Below, piece by piece: positions 12,001 through 23,430 of a stretch of DNA of 64,000 nt. Made by a program: the position numbers and the translations under genes. Under the pieces are notes generated by a model, which was not told the origin of the DNA, ran no database searches, and saw nothing but the letters and a program-made list of their open reading frames with translations. Within the stretch, counting starts at the first letter, position 1. Every line of letters begins with the position of its first letter. Source of the stretch: Casuarius casuarius (lineage: Eukaryota > Chordata > Aves > Casuariiformes > Casuariidae); the NCBI GenBank assembly GCA_003342895.1, contig PTFA01000010.1, positions 8,313,286 through 8,377,285 of the forward strand. Direction: 5' to 3'.

Positions 12001-15000
12001 TAATAAAGATACCAAAAAACAGGCACTAAAAAGACACATTCAGAAAAGTCAGTTCTGGAAAACTCCTGTCCTTGGCACCTTTTCTTGAAGTTCTGAATTT
12101 TAGCTCCTGAATTTACCTTGCGCACTGACTCCTAGCTCCTGCTCCTCACCGTAATTGCTGTGTGCATGAACAGAGTATTGCTTTTTAAAGACTAAGCACA
12201 CCAAATATTCCCATCCCAACTCAAGACAATGTATTTGTGCACAGATGTTCTCTGCTCTATCATGCGCAAATTCCCTCACTCTCTTCCGCCTCCAGTAGAT
12301 CACCTGCAGTCCTGCCAAATGCTTCTGCTTTATTTGAGCTGGATGTGGAGATATGGTATGGCTAAAGTATAAAAAAATGCTTGCAGAGGAAGCCAAGAAA
12401 ATAGCAACTCCACAACTATCCTAAGAATGTGAAATTTTATTTGCTATAAAATAGAGGGAAAAAAGAATAATAGGGGAAGGGGGGGAGCTGTACCATATGA
12501 TTACCAGCTGGAAGAGAAAATAACACAGAACTGTCCATTAGAAAGTAGATTCCAACGATTGTGTTGTTCCAAATTTAAAGGTCTGGATTCAAGGCAAACT
12601 TACCCAGGAAATCCCAGTAATAATATAAGAAAGGTCTCCTTTGGGAAAATTCTTACTGTACCCACAAATATTATTATATCAGATCACAAACATTTGTAAG
12701 AAGTGACACAAATGAGTAATAACAGAAAGTGTCAAGTGTTGCTTTCAGTATGACCACTATGAACTGAATGTAATCTAATTTAACTCCTACTGTTTTGCAA
12801 TATGCTCACAACCCTTATTATTGCTCCCGCAGTGACTTGACATGCTTCAACATTCATGTAATTTCTAGTATAATTCACTTCTGAATGTTTGTGACTTAGT
12901 TTTACCATTCATTTAACTCAAAAATACATCTATCATTTGTGGGCTAATCCTTTAAATAGTTCGCCCTTCCCAAAAACAGATTTTGAACCTTTTCAAAAAG
13001 AAAAGAACCTCCCCTCCCAACCCCTCACTATTCTGTTTTCTCATGATTGATTTTAAGTATTTATTAATATTTTTAGTGTGCTGTCCCAGTAGATGAAAGT
13101 TCTGGCTTTCAATCTCTTCTGTCTGATAAACTGACTTTCTGTGTTACATAATCTCCATTACGATCATATTTTCCATGTTTGAAGTTAAAATATAATAAAA
13201 TAAAAACACTTAGATCAGCTTTATATTTAATTTTCTTGTACATAAATGTACTTTAAAACATAGAGACTCATCTCTCAAAATATAAAAAGGAATTATATAA
13301 ATTAATTAAAAAAAATCTATTCCACATATGTGTAAATCTCCGAGTGCCTTCATTCATTATTCAGTAGATTAAAGAGAAGGAAGAAGAATGTGGAAAAATA
13401 TGATTATTGCACTGTTTGTAAAATTAACTATCTCAAGCTGCTTAACCTTATCTGGGAATACTCTATCTTGGATTGCAGCTCCTATGAAGAGGAATCTGTG
13501 GCAAATTAAAAACTTTTCTGCTCCTTTTGAAAAGGAAAAACTTGAGAATACTTATAAAGTGGAGTCACCTTCTTTCCCCTTTTATAGATTTGAAAATGAG
13601 CCACATTTCAAATGCTTATTTCTGTGTGTCATCCAGAGAGGACCACCCAAAGTCATTACTTTCTGAGCAAACTTTCAGTTCTTCAAACCTGCAATAGTTC
13701 TCTGTGCTCATCCCCTCTTGACCTAGTCTATTTGGCTCTCAAACACAAGTGTTAAGTAGGCCAAAGAGCCACATGCCCCACATTCTTTACAAACACAAAA
13801 GGAAAGGAGAAAAGCCCTTATAACCTCAAGGTGGATTTATTCAAAAAGATTGGGAAGAAATATGAGAATTTCCCTCTTTTGGTTAAAAAAAAAAAAAATC
13901 TTAACCCCTGCTGCAATGACGGAGGCCACAGGCTTCAGCTTTAACTAATCTCAGCAGGCCGTAGAAATCTGATGGAGTAAAGTATTAAATGAATAGAGAT
14001 CATCAGGTGACACAGGAACTAAATCTTAATGCTTAAGCACATGTAAAACTATGTTTAGATCTTATACCTGGACTATTACTCATTTAGAAATACATACATG
14101 CCAAACAGATAGTTAAGAAGAGTTAGAAAACAGCCTTTGGAAAACACAATTAAAACTAAGAAGTTACATTCCATTATATTACATTTTTGTTTCCAATAAA
14201 TGCCTACGTTATATTCCCAAGCTTGCTCAGACCAAGTAAAAGATTTGTTTAGGCTTTCAGCTTTCCTACTAGTACATATAATGAACTGCCAGCAAACTCA
14301 TCAAAAGTCATTTCCTCTTTTTGTCAGGTTTTCTTCTTGTTTGTTTGATTCAGTTTTTCCCATTTGCTTGTATTCAGGGATAGAGGTTTAAAATAGTCTG
14401 GGTACTCATGAGAATTGTTGCGTAAGGGAAAACTTCTCAACGCACAGGAAATATTGATGGGCAATTCCTGAAGTGAAAGTAGGTTGATTTCTCTGAGAAT
14501 TATCCTCTTTTATCTAACACATTTTTATACTGGCCTTTTAGTTATAAATGTTGTTTGTAATAAGAAAAGAAACAAAGCTGTGTCCTGTTTATTCCTTTAG
14601 AGTCAAAGAATTTAGCAGATGACAATTTTTAAGATTTTTGATTTGTGAGGGAGAGGTATCCACATGGGAGACATGCAGTTAAACTTCTGTGGGTTTTTTT
14701 TGTTTTGATGGTTTATGCAGTAAGATACACTTGTTCCCCAGACCTAATGCTCTGAAGTATCTAAGTAACAAATGGCCCGAAATCACTGCAATCCAGTTGC
14801 TAGTACATTCTGTCATCCCAAAACAGATTGCTAGGATTGTTTTCTCTCTACAGTGAAGTGGGAAACTAGTAGTTGATTACTTGCTCCAGGTGAGCAGTAG
14901 AAATCAGACCGAACCTCTATATCAGGAAACCACAGATGTTAGAAATCAAAAAGTGCTACTGTGAAATCTAGGCCTCAACACTGCAAATGAAGCACTGCTC

Positions 15001-15214
15001 ACTACTGAGAGCACACATCTCTCTGTGTTACTCGGCTGCCCTATGACAGGCACAAAGTAATGAGCATAGAAGAGCTCTCATCATATGAGATCTTTTGTTT
15101 TAAGTTCAAAGAAACACAAAGTGAAGTTCAACTATCAAGCAGTCTGCCACTAGGTTTCCAGAAGAAATATTCTTATGCTAACCTTAAAACCCCGTTCACT
15201 AAAAGATTATGCCT
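12001..15214. other. Unique non-coding DNA, no gene seen
   Basis: Contains a run of 14 A at 13885-13898 and a 92-codon open frame at 13388-13666 (plus) without a domain or splice support. No repeat family was recognised. Confidence 0.55.
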
Positions 15215-15260
15215 CACTAAATCTTCCCACATCAATCACTCTAAATCTTCCTGCATCAAT
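15215..15260. repeat. Two-copy tandem duplication, about 22-24 bp
   Basis: The unit at 15215-15236 is followed directly by a near copy at 15237-15260. Both run CACT..AAATCTTCC..CATCAAT, and the second copy has a 2-bp insertion and two substitutions. This is probably an old replication-slippage event. Confidence 0.75.
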
Positions 15261-15765
15261 ATATTTTGACATAGGTATTTTGTTTCTACCACTGATTGAC
15301 ATAAAATGTCATGTATGATATAAACCAAAGTAAAACATATCCTTCACTCACTGAATCCACCTGACACCTCTGTACTTCATTCACAGCCATCTCATTTGAA
15401 TTGTCTGCTGCAAAACATAAAGAGTGATGGTAGCAGGCACTATATCTTTTGTAAGAGAGAATTATTGAACATGCATGGGAACACGACACAGTGGTGCACA
15501 CTACCACCCCGCAACCGAAACTTTCCTTCCTAGACTGTGGATCACACAGAAAACTACACTTTCAACATAAAAGGAGAGGAACAACACTGAAAGTTGAAAT
15601 GAGAGCATATGTGAGTATCTTGCTTTTTACTTCTTAAACAAAACTACAGGGAATACAGGTGCTAAAGCAAATATACACTGAATATTCTGAGATAGTATTA
15701 ACAGCAGCTATTGTAACCATCTCTTTCTCAATGTCCATAGCCCACTTGTGTAGTAGTTTCACATT
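15261..15765. other. Unique non-coding DNA
   Basis: No gene, RNA or repeat family was recognised between the short tandem duplication and the candidate LTR. Confidence 0.5.
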
Positions 15766-15770
15766 ATTAG

Positions 15771-16425
15771 TGTAACAGTATTATTGTGGAGGAGTCCACA
15801 CCACTTTCCCTTGATGCCTGCAGACTATCAAAGGTATAAACTGTAGCTATAAGGTGATGGGTTGAAACAAATGGTAGAGAGGCTTAATCTGCTGGCAGCT
15901 GATGACAACTGGATGAAATCACAGTAAGATGAATGGGAAACCATCCAGCTGGGTGACCCATATGATGCCTAGACCAGAGACCACCAATATAAACACATGC
16001 AGTAGCAGGTCAGGTTTGGGGAAGCTCCTCCAGAGACCCTGGAGGAGACCCATCAGTGGATGTGAATGCCAGTGGGAGAGAAGAGAATAAGAAGTTCCTG
16101 CCTTGCTGTGTGCCTGAGGCAGAAGAGCTACAAGTGGAGACCCTGGTCTCGACTGGTAAGAGGGTTCCCCCCCCGGTCAGCGACCACTGCCCATCCCTGC
16201 CAGGTTGATTTTCTCCCTTGGACAACAGCAAGGCCATGTGTGGGAGCACCACTGCTCTAGTGTGGCCATGCTGGTGTCTGGGAAGGCGGTGGCTGTGGAG
16301 CAACAGCTCCATCAGTGTGCGGCTGAGCCAGCAGGGTTTGTGTTCATACGACTCTCTATGGTGTCGTTGTGTTAGGCTAGATATTGAATATAATTGAAGC
16401 ATTAGTAATAAGATTAGCAATAACA
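15771..16425 (+). mobile_element. Candidate solo LTR of an endogenous retrovirus, orientation uncertain
   Basis: This 655-bp segment is clearly GC-richer than its flanks. It begins TGTAAC and ends ATAACA, so it has the TG...CA ends expected of an LTR. The flanking 5-mers are attag (15766-15770) and gttag (16426-16430), which match at 4 of 5 positions and could be a decayed 5-bp target duplication. A TATA-like aatataaa lies at about 15989. A clear AATAAA polyadenylation signal was not found in a fitting place. The two open frames over the GC-rich part (136 codons minus at 16010-16420, 64 codons plus at 16066-16260) overlap on opposite strands and show no viral or cellular domain. It may instead be a different kind of interspersed repeat, or unique GC-rich DNA. 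Confidence 0.4.
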
Positions 16426-16430
16426 GTTAG

Positions 16431-17039
16431 AATATTGTTTTATCAAGAAAGGATAATATAACTCTACATTCCTGGTGTTGTTCATCATTCAGTTCAACTG
16501 TAAGTCTCTCTGGGCAAATTGATCTTTATGTTCCAGAGCTTTGGTTGGCCTGTGACAATTTTATTTAAAAATTTCGAAATGTTTACGCCCTAAAAAGCCT
16601 TTCAATTTAGTGAGACAATGGGAGAGGCCTCCAAGTAACATTTCAGTTCAAACATCCTCCTCAGGTGTGGTGTTAAGCAAAGAGAAGGAATTAAGGGAAA
16701 TGAAGTTATATACTTTCCTTACTAGATGAACAGAATTATTTGAAGCAAGGAATATAAGTTGTTTTTTTCCTTAATTCATAATGTATATAGTTAGTGGAAG
16801 TCTGTTGTAGTCCCTAATCCTCTGCACCAAAACCCTTCTGTCTTAATCTTTATAGCAGAATAGATTCAACAGTTAATGTTCTGTTAGTATTTAATAAATT
16901 GGTATTTAATTCCAAATAATGTCAAAGGATATAGTAGAACTAGAAAAGGAATTGAGTGGAGGGATAAGGATAATAATGGGTAATGGAAGTAGTTTGTGTA
17001 CTAAAAAAAGGGGGACTAAAAAACCCTTTGTTCCTTTAT
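16431..17039. other. Unique AT-rich non-coding DNA
   Basis: No gene or repeat family recognised. The last part (about 16920-17039) could be a very diverged upstream continuation of the CR1 copy that follows. Confidence 0.5.
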
Positions 17040-17540
17040 TTATAAAAAAAGAAAGATTATGAGTGGGATATGATAGGTGAGTGTAAAATAAATAAAACCA
17101 TGAATAGTCTGGAGAAAGTGCAGCAATAATGGCTATTCACTGCTGCTTACGAGACAAGACTTACTTACTTACTTACTTATAAGACCCAATCAAAGAGCAG
17201 TCAGTGAAATTGTCAGGCAGTGGTTCAACACGGACATTGTGGAACTCATTGCCATAAGTATTTTGGAGGCCAAAATGGAAATGGAATGAAAGGGACAAAC
17301 TTGAGAAAGTAGCTCCATTAGTAGTATGAAATATTATAATCTAGATAAAACAGCTGGTTCAGAAAGCAATCTCTAAATTCCTGATGCCAGGGGGAGTACA
17401 ATTGGAAGGATAACTTTTGACTCTCTCTGCTCTGTGTTTTTTCCTAAGGGTCTATTCTTGATCATATTTGGAGAGGGTATATTGGGCTTCTGGAGCCTTT
17501 GGTCTAATCCATTAGGATCATTCCTAGGTTCTTATATAAA
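17040..17540 (+). mobile_element. Ancient CR1 3' end, plus orientation
   Basis: The 3' part of an old CR1 can be followed to its terminus. Ordered blocks are 'gggatatgatagg' (about 17068), 'gtctggagaaagtg' (17107), 'gtggaactcattgcca' (17239), 'ttttggaggccaaaa' (17260), 'ctaaattcctgatgccag' (about 17373) and, near the end, 'tttggtctaatcca' (17499) and 'ggttcttata' (17528). The last two match the family's conserved 3' end, which the reverse transcriptase recognises. The copy is diverged and 5'-truncated, and an (ACTT)5 microsatellite at 17159-17179 sits inside it. Compared with the CR1 at 32 kb this is a different and much older subfamily. Confidence 0.8.
17159..17179. repeat. (ACTT)5 microsatellite
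   Basis: Five perfect tandem copies of a 4-bp unit inside the old CR1 copy. This is a likely length-polymorphic site. Confidence 0.9.
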
Positions 17541-20500
17541 CCAGATTCTAACCAAGTTTGATAACACAACAAATGGCTATTTGGAAACTCAAAGAAGAGG
17601 AGGATTTGCCATTTCACATATCAGCTGTTGTCAAATCAAAGGTATATTCTCAATAGGGAGAACACCAAGCTGGGAGTACAATGGGAATGCAATGATGTAG
17701 CATGCTAGGCAGCTGAGCCTGCGCTGTGTGGTCTTTCTGTAAGAACTGAGTAATTTGGACGTGTCAGTAGCAGAAAGAGCATTTAACTTGAGTGTATGGA
17801 GCAAAGATCAGCCAATGTAACTGTTTCATTGGAATTAAATCTCAATAAACTGACAAGTTGCTAAAACACGTTCATATATCATCAGACATATTTGGAAGGC
17901 CAGGCCCTCTAATGGGTTATTTAATCTATCCCCATATAACACATTTAGGCAAGACTGATACGACTGTCCATAAACCATTCTTCCTTAATATGTTTCATGT
18001 GTTGTTTTATATGCACACCTTCACTGTCGATGGTTCCTGCTGTGAGCATAGCTGTTTTTTCTGTTGCCTAACTATTTTCAGTTTCTCCTCAATCTAATCT
18101 AAAAAATGCCTGGTACTGGGTGGAGGGAGAGAGTCTACATATCTACATTTCTTAATATATTTAATTTATGAGTTCCTAGGAGATCACTTGAAAAATGTGA
18201 GAATCAACTTTACAGTCTATTATTATCATCATAAATCATAACATTAAACAAGTGCTTCTTGCATTCTGCTTAAAACATAAGGAAAAGCAGACACATTTAA
18301 ACCATAGCTTAAAGTTAGTATCACTTCTCATTTAGACAGGACCACTGGAAAGCAGTTTAGTACAATTATGACACTAAAAAATTCAGTGGAAAAATCATAA
18401 ATCTAAATTTTATCAAATAGCTATCTGCTACTTCTATTGGTATATATCTCATTTTTTACGTTCTTGATAATAAAATTGGATCTGTGTAACCAGACTGCTG
18501 TGCATGTCTCCACAGGCCAGCAGCAGCATCCCAGACCAATGTGGTTAATTCTTCAAGTTCTTGCATGGTTACATCTTATTGAACAGGCCAACTAAAAAAA
18601 TCTGAGATACTGCTTTGAAAAATTACTGTGAACAACTTTCTTGCATGCATATGCCTTCAGAGAGAACACATGTCCACTTTAAGCTTTTCTTCCCCACTCC
18701 CTTGTGTCGGCTTGAAGAAAGTTCCACTTATTTGCTGCCCTACTCTGTGTGACAACCCTTTTGTGTCCTGGCAACAGGCCTGTGTTTATTGGATCGTGGA
18801 CAGTTCTGCCTGCAGGAGAAGTGCCCTTCGACCCTAGGGGACAGGCACAAATTTGTAGGTCTCAGTTTTTGCGGACTTGAAACTCATTTCTACAGCTGGT
18901 CGACTGTAGGGCTGGATTTACTAGCAAAAAAGTTTCCCCTAAGTTGTGTGCATGATTAATGACTCTTAGTTTTAGCTTCTTACCCGACACTCTCCTCCCC
19001 TCCCCCTGCCTGCCACATTGCTTGCTCTAACTTAGTTTTAAAATATTCTAGGAGTTTCCTTTTTCTCCTACACCATGGCACGTTCAACAACAAACCCTAA
19101 TGCCCTCTATTTAGGTGAGGGGGGAAGGCACTAACCAAAACAAGTGAATCATTTTTATATCTTAGGCATACTATATTCAGCTTCAAAGTGCTAGAAGAAT
19201 AACTTGGCACGACTAGCGATTCACATCCAAACAGAATGGCAATGTGTTAGCTTTTTTTCACTTTCCAAAAACACTTTACAACTCAGTCTTGTGGAAAGCT
19301 CATGAGAAATGCCAAGGAGTTGCCAAATGATATAACACAAGAAATACTACGTTAAATCTGTGGTCTCGCAGACTTAATAAAAGTTCTTCTAAATGGAGGG
19401 CACTATACATTCATAAGGTCATAAAGTCTACTCAAAATATAGACTGCTGAAAATCCACTGAACAGCATTTTCCACACTTGTTTATCCTGAATTGCTTCTA
19501 TTGTTGTTTTCAGAAAAGGTCGCCTATAATCACGACTTCAGAGTTCAGTGTAAAATTGACATTTTAATACAGGCTGAATGGGATAAATTAACTATACATG
19601 AAATGTAATAGCCTCAAAGTACTCCAAAAGGGACAATGCTTGACTTGTTTAACAACTTATCAGTCAATGTTTTAACCTTTCATTAAGGCTGCTGTAGATA
19701 AGTGCTTTATCTACTAATACTTTATCTTTCTAACAGACAGCATTTCCCTCTTACTGTCAAGCTGAAAAAAATATTACAATGATGCCTATTTGGCAACTAA
19801 TTTCTGCATGCTAAACTTAGGTTTAATTAAAAAAAGGTCATGAACTACTTTTCTGAGAGAAACTGAAAATTGAAATTGAGATTTCAAAATAACGTCATGA
19901 AACTAAAAGGGAAAGTGTTAGAAAATCAAGACATTTCATTTCAGGTTGACGTTAACAGGTTTTATTTTTTTTCCAAACTGTTAAAAGAAACTGTGCTTCA
20001 GCAAAGTTGGAGGTGAGGAGGAACAGAAAGTTTACTGTCACTATTACAAACTATGAGATGTATCCTAACAATCAGCAACTATAAGCAGCATTTCCTTGAA
20101 AATGTTTCCTTATACATGCATAAAAATTCAAAACTCCAACATTTCTATTTAAAAGACATATCTATTATCATAGTGAAATATGCAGCATTTCAAGATAGTG
20201 CATATTTAATGTAAATATTGAATCAAATATTTGTCTTTCACAGAATTGGCTGAAAATGGTGATTTTGTTTTAACAGGTTTGCATATTCAATGTTATTTCT
20301 TTTTTAACTACTATACTTTTATAAGGTGGCAAAGTGCAAGCCCCTTGTGAAATTACACGGTCCAGATTACACAACAGAAAAATAATTAGTAGAAATTAAG
20401 GAAGAGCTGCATGCCAAAAGAGAAGCTTCATATACGTATTATTTTCTCCATTTTACTAGCATAAGTCAGGCATAAAACAACCATGCATTTTTTGACTGAG

Positions 20501-23099
20501 TCACTAAAATAATATTATTTTCCACATCTGTTTAACAGTGGGTATAGTGATGTCCCTATGCTTTGCATGACAATGCAAAAGCCCGTAAGAAAAAATCCAT
20601 TCTTTCTCATTGATGTGAGAGTAAAATAACATTAAAAATCTGAAATTATAAATTTCTAACTTATTCTTAACATTTAGATTACCCTAACGGTTACAATGGA
20701 CAAGTAAATGTAATACAAAAATATTAGGTCACTGCAAACCAAATGGAGAAAATAGCATTTAGATTCCCTTAGTACCTTTAATTGCTGTTGGAATGAGAAA
20801 GAAGGAAATCCTTCTTTTACTATAAAACTGCACATTTTGTGTCCATGTCTGATGAGCTGTGGAATCTCTCTAAGCTGTTTCCACATTTTGGCTAATGTTA
20901 CAACATTATTATTCAAATAAAAACTGATTGATTTATGGGTTTTGGCGGTTAGTTTTCGGTTGTATTGATTCTATCACGTGGCTTCACCAGATGGCTGCAT
21001 GAATATGAGGAAAAAGAATAGCAACTAATAGGGCCAAGACAGGATCACTTCTTTCCATAGCAGCCCAACATATTTTGGCCTGAGAGCCTAAACTACATAA
21101 GGATGGTAACTGGAAATGAGAGGCAATACATCTTAAAGAATTGGGGTTGTGAAAAAGAATGGATCCAAAGAAAAGTCCTTGGGTCACACAAGAAATCTAG
21201 GACAAGAGATGCGAAGAAACAACCATTTTTGCAAAGCAAGGAGGGTCTGGTGATTGCTGACCCAGTGCAACCTGGAGAATCCAAGATGAGCTGGGAAGAT
21301 TCAGTGATGCAGAAGACAAGCTATAAAGCTTCAGGAGAAGGATGCTGGAAAAACTCAGAGGAACCTGATACCAGCCAAAAAACACCAAAAAGGTGAGAAA
21401 ACCACCAGGGGAAAACACACGTAAGATTCATTATTTTTTTGTCTAGATTTGGACATTTCCATTCTAAGTCAAGGACAATGTTGTTTTAGAATCTATGAAA
21501 AGTGCATGCGTTTGGGGGAGAAAGTATGCAATATGCTGCTTCTGTCACATATCTCTGAAGCAGTAAACCAAAAACCAGAAGGCTAATATCCTCAGTAGTG
21601 AGGTCTCAGAGAAGGTGTACAGCTGTAGTATCTTGAGATTTCTGCATTAATCCCAAAGGACTAAAGAAACTTGGCTTTAAGACTGCATTTTGAAAGCAAT
21701 GTAACATATAGAGAGCCTGACTCAGGGAAACTTGCTTGAAGGCTGGAGAACAACCATTAGCATAGCCCACCGAGACTGAAAAAGCTTAGCACACATGTGC
21801 TGAAGCTGTGATCTGACACAGCAGTATAAGGAAAGTCCAGGAGGGGTAGCTTGAACAGTCTGTGACAATATTTTACAATTCTCAGGTCTTTTGCATGTGT
21901 GCATATTCACATGTACTTATGTGTCATCAGACTTGAAAATCACAACTCATGCAAAAACAAAACTGGCTGCTGCAGTTGATTCCCCTTTGAGCCAAGTAGA
22001 ACTGAACAGGAATAACTGTAACTAAACTAGCAGTACAGCAGGCAAAATTTGATTTTTTTTTTTTTCATTTCCACCTAGGTGGAAAGCTGAAAATTTCCTA
22101 GAAAACTCAAAATTAGCTTAGTATGGAAAAAAAAAGGGCCAGCAGCAACCAGTAACCTCAACCTAAAAATCAGTCTACTGGGAGCTCCACATTAGGCAGC
22201 ACAATGTGCCTAGTAAACAAGGATGATGTGCTGAATGCACCCAAACACATTCTATTTGTGAAAACTTCATATGCTTTACTGTACTAATGGCAACATTTAC
22301 AATAGTACATTATCATTTTGGATTTGTATGTCATTTATGGGGTATTCATTTTGAAAAAGCTTAAAATTTTCAAAGCATGGAAGCCCACAACTTTCTGAAA
22401 AACAGGCTCTTTAAAATGGACCTCAAGTTTGAAATCCCATAACTAAAGAAGACAAGATAGTTAACTAGTTGTGAAAGTCTTGGCTTAAATGCGCTGCCTT
22501 TTTTTTAATTATTATTTTAAAATTTTAGTCGCTTTATTTGCTTATCATCAAAATAGTGCAACAGTGCATCAAAAACAATGCAAGAGAGCTAGTTATTTCA
22601 AGACATTTCTATTGAACCACCTATCAGTAACTTGTTCATGTTGTGAACTCTCATTAATCTACTTCAAGTATTGTTGTTTTCTGAATATTTTCCATAACAA
22701 TAAGCCTGTTGTTACTTCAGAAAAACTATTATTATTCTGAAATAGTTAGGAGAGTTGGTTGCGGGGAAATAGTTTGTCTCAGAAGAAAACACTCCAAAGC
22801 TTCAAGTTGTTTCCCAACTTCCTGCTCAACAAGCTGATTCAAAAATTGGCAGAGATGTTACTCTGTAAGAGCCTAAGTATGGCAACCCTTAGTCAGAAGA
22901 ACAGGTTAAGTCACATGGACATTAGTAGGCCATTTGTGAAAATAAAATTTGACCATGTGAGAAAGCTCAACTCAGGAAAACATCTTTCTTTATCATAACT
23001 GAAACAGAGGCTAACTTTTACACACACAAATCCCATTCCTGAACTGGAACCTAAATCAGGCTGAGGACCTAAATCATATTCTATAAATGATTTTATAAC
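17541..23099. other. Unique AT-rich non-coding DNA, no gene seen
   Basis: Holds a run of 13 T at 22053-22065. A 97-codon lysine- and serine-rich open frame at 21103-21396 (plus) has open frames opposite it on the minus strand, so it is not convincing as an exon. No repeat family was recognised. Confidence 0.55.
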
Positions 23100-23430
23100 A
23101 GCATCCACTGGTATAGCACTGGTATGAGGGGCAGCAAGGGGAGGGATGAGCCCTCTCTCAGCTGCTCTGGCTTAAGCATCCCTATGTCAGATCTCATCAT
23201 GACGGGCTGTTTGCACAGTGTGGAGCTGCCAGGATGGGGAAGGGACAGCACAGCGTCCACGTGCAGTCACATTGCATCACCCTTCTGCAGCCCTCCCTTG
23301 GTTGGGGAAGGGCCAGAGAGAAACTATAGAGTTGCAGAGCAGCTGGGAGGGCAAGTTCTGCCAGTGTGCCAGAAAGCAGGGCTGAAGCCCTCCTTCCACC
23401 CATCCTATGCGAGATAAATACACACACTGG
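23100..23430. other. GC-richer patch in AT-rich surroundings
   Basis: Base composition shifts upward over about 330 bp. Stops are rare in several frames on both strands: 97 codons plus at 23124-23417, and 76 and 118 codons minus. The overlap of open frames on both strands argues for composition rather than coding. It could be a decayed repeat or a small regulatory patch; the family is not recognised. Confidence 0.4.

Noticed and set aside
16367..16376. TGTTAGGCTA shared with the end of the 43.7 kb LTR (minus strand)
   Set aside because: The match ends after ten bases and nothing else is shared, so it is probably coincidence.
16010..16420. 136-codon minus-strand open frame
   Set aside because: It lies in the GC-rich candidate LTR, where stops are rare on both strands. 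No viral or cellular domain.
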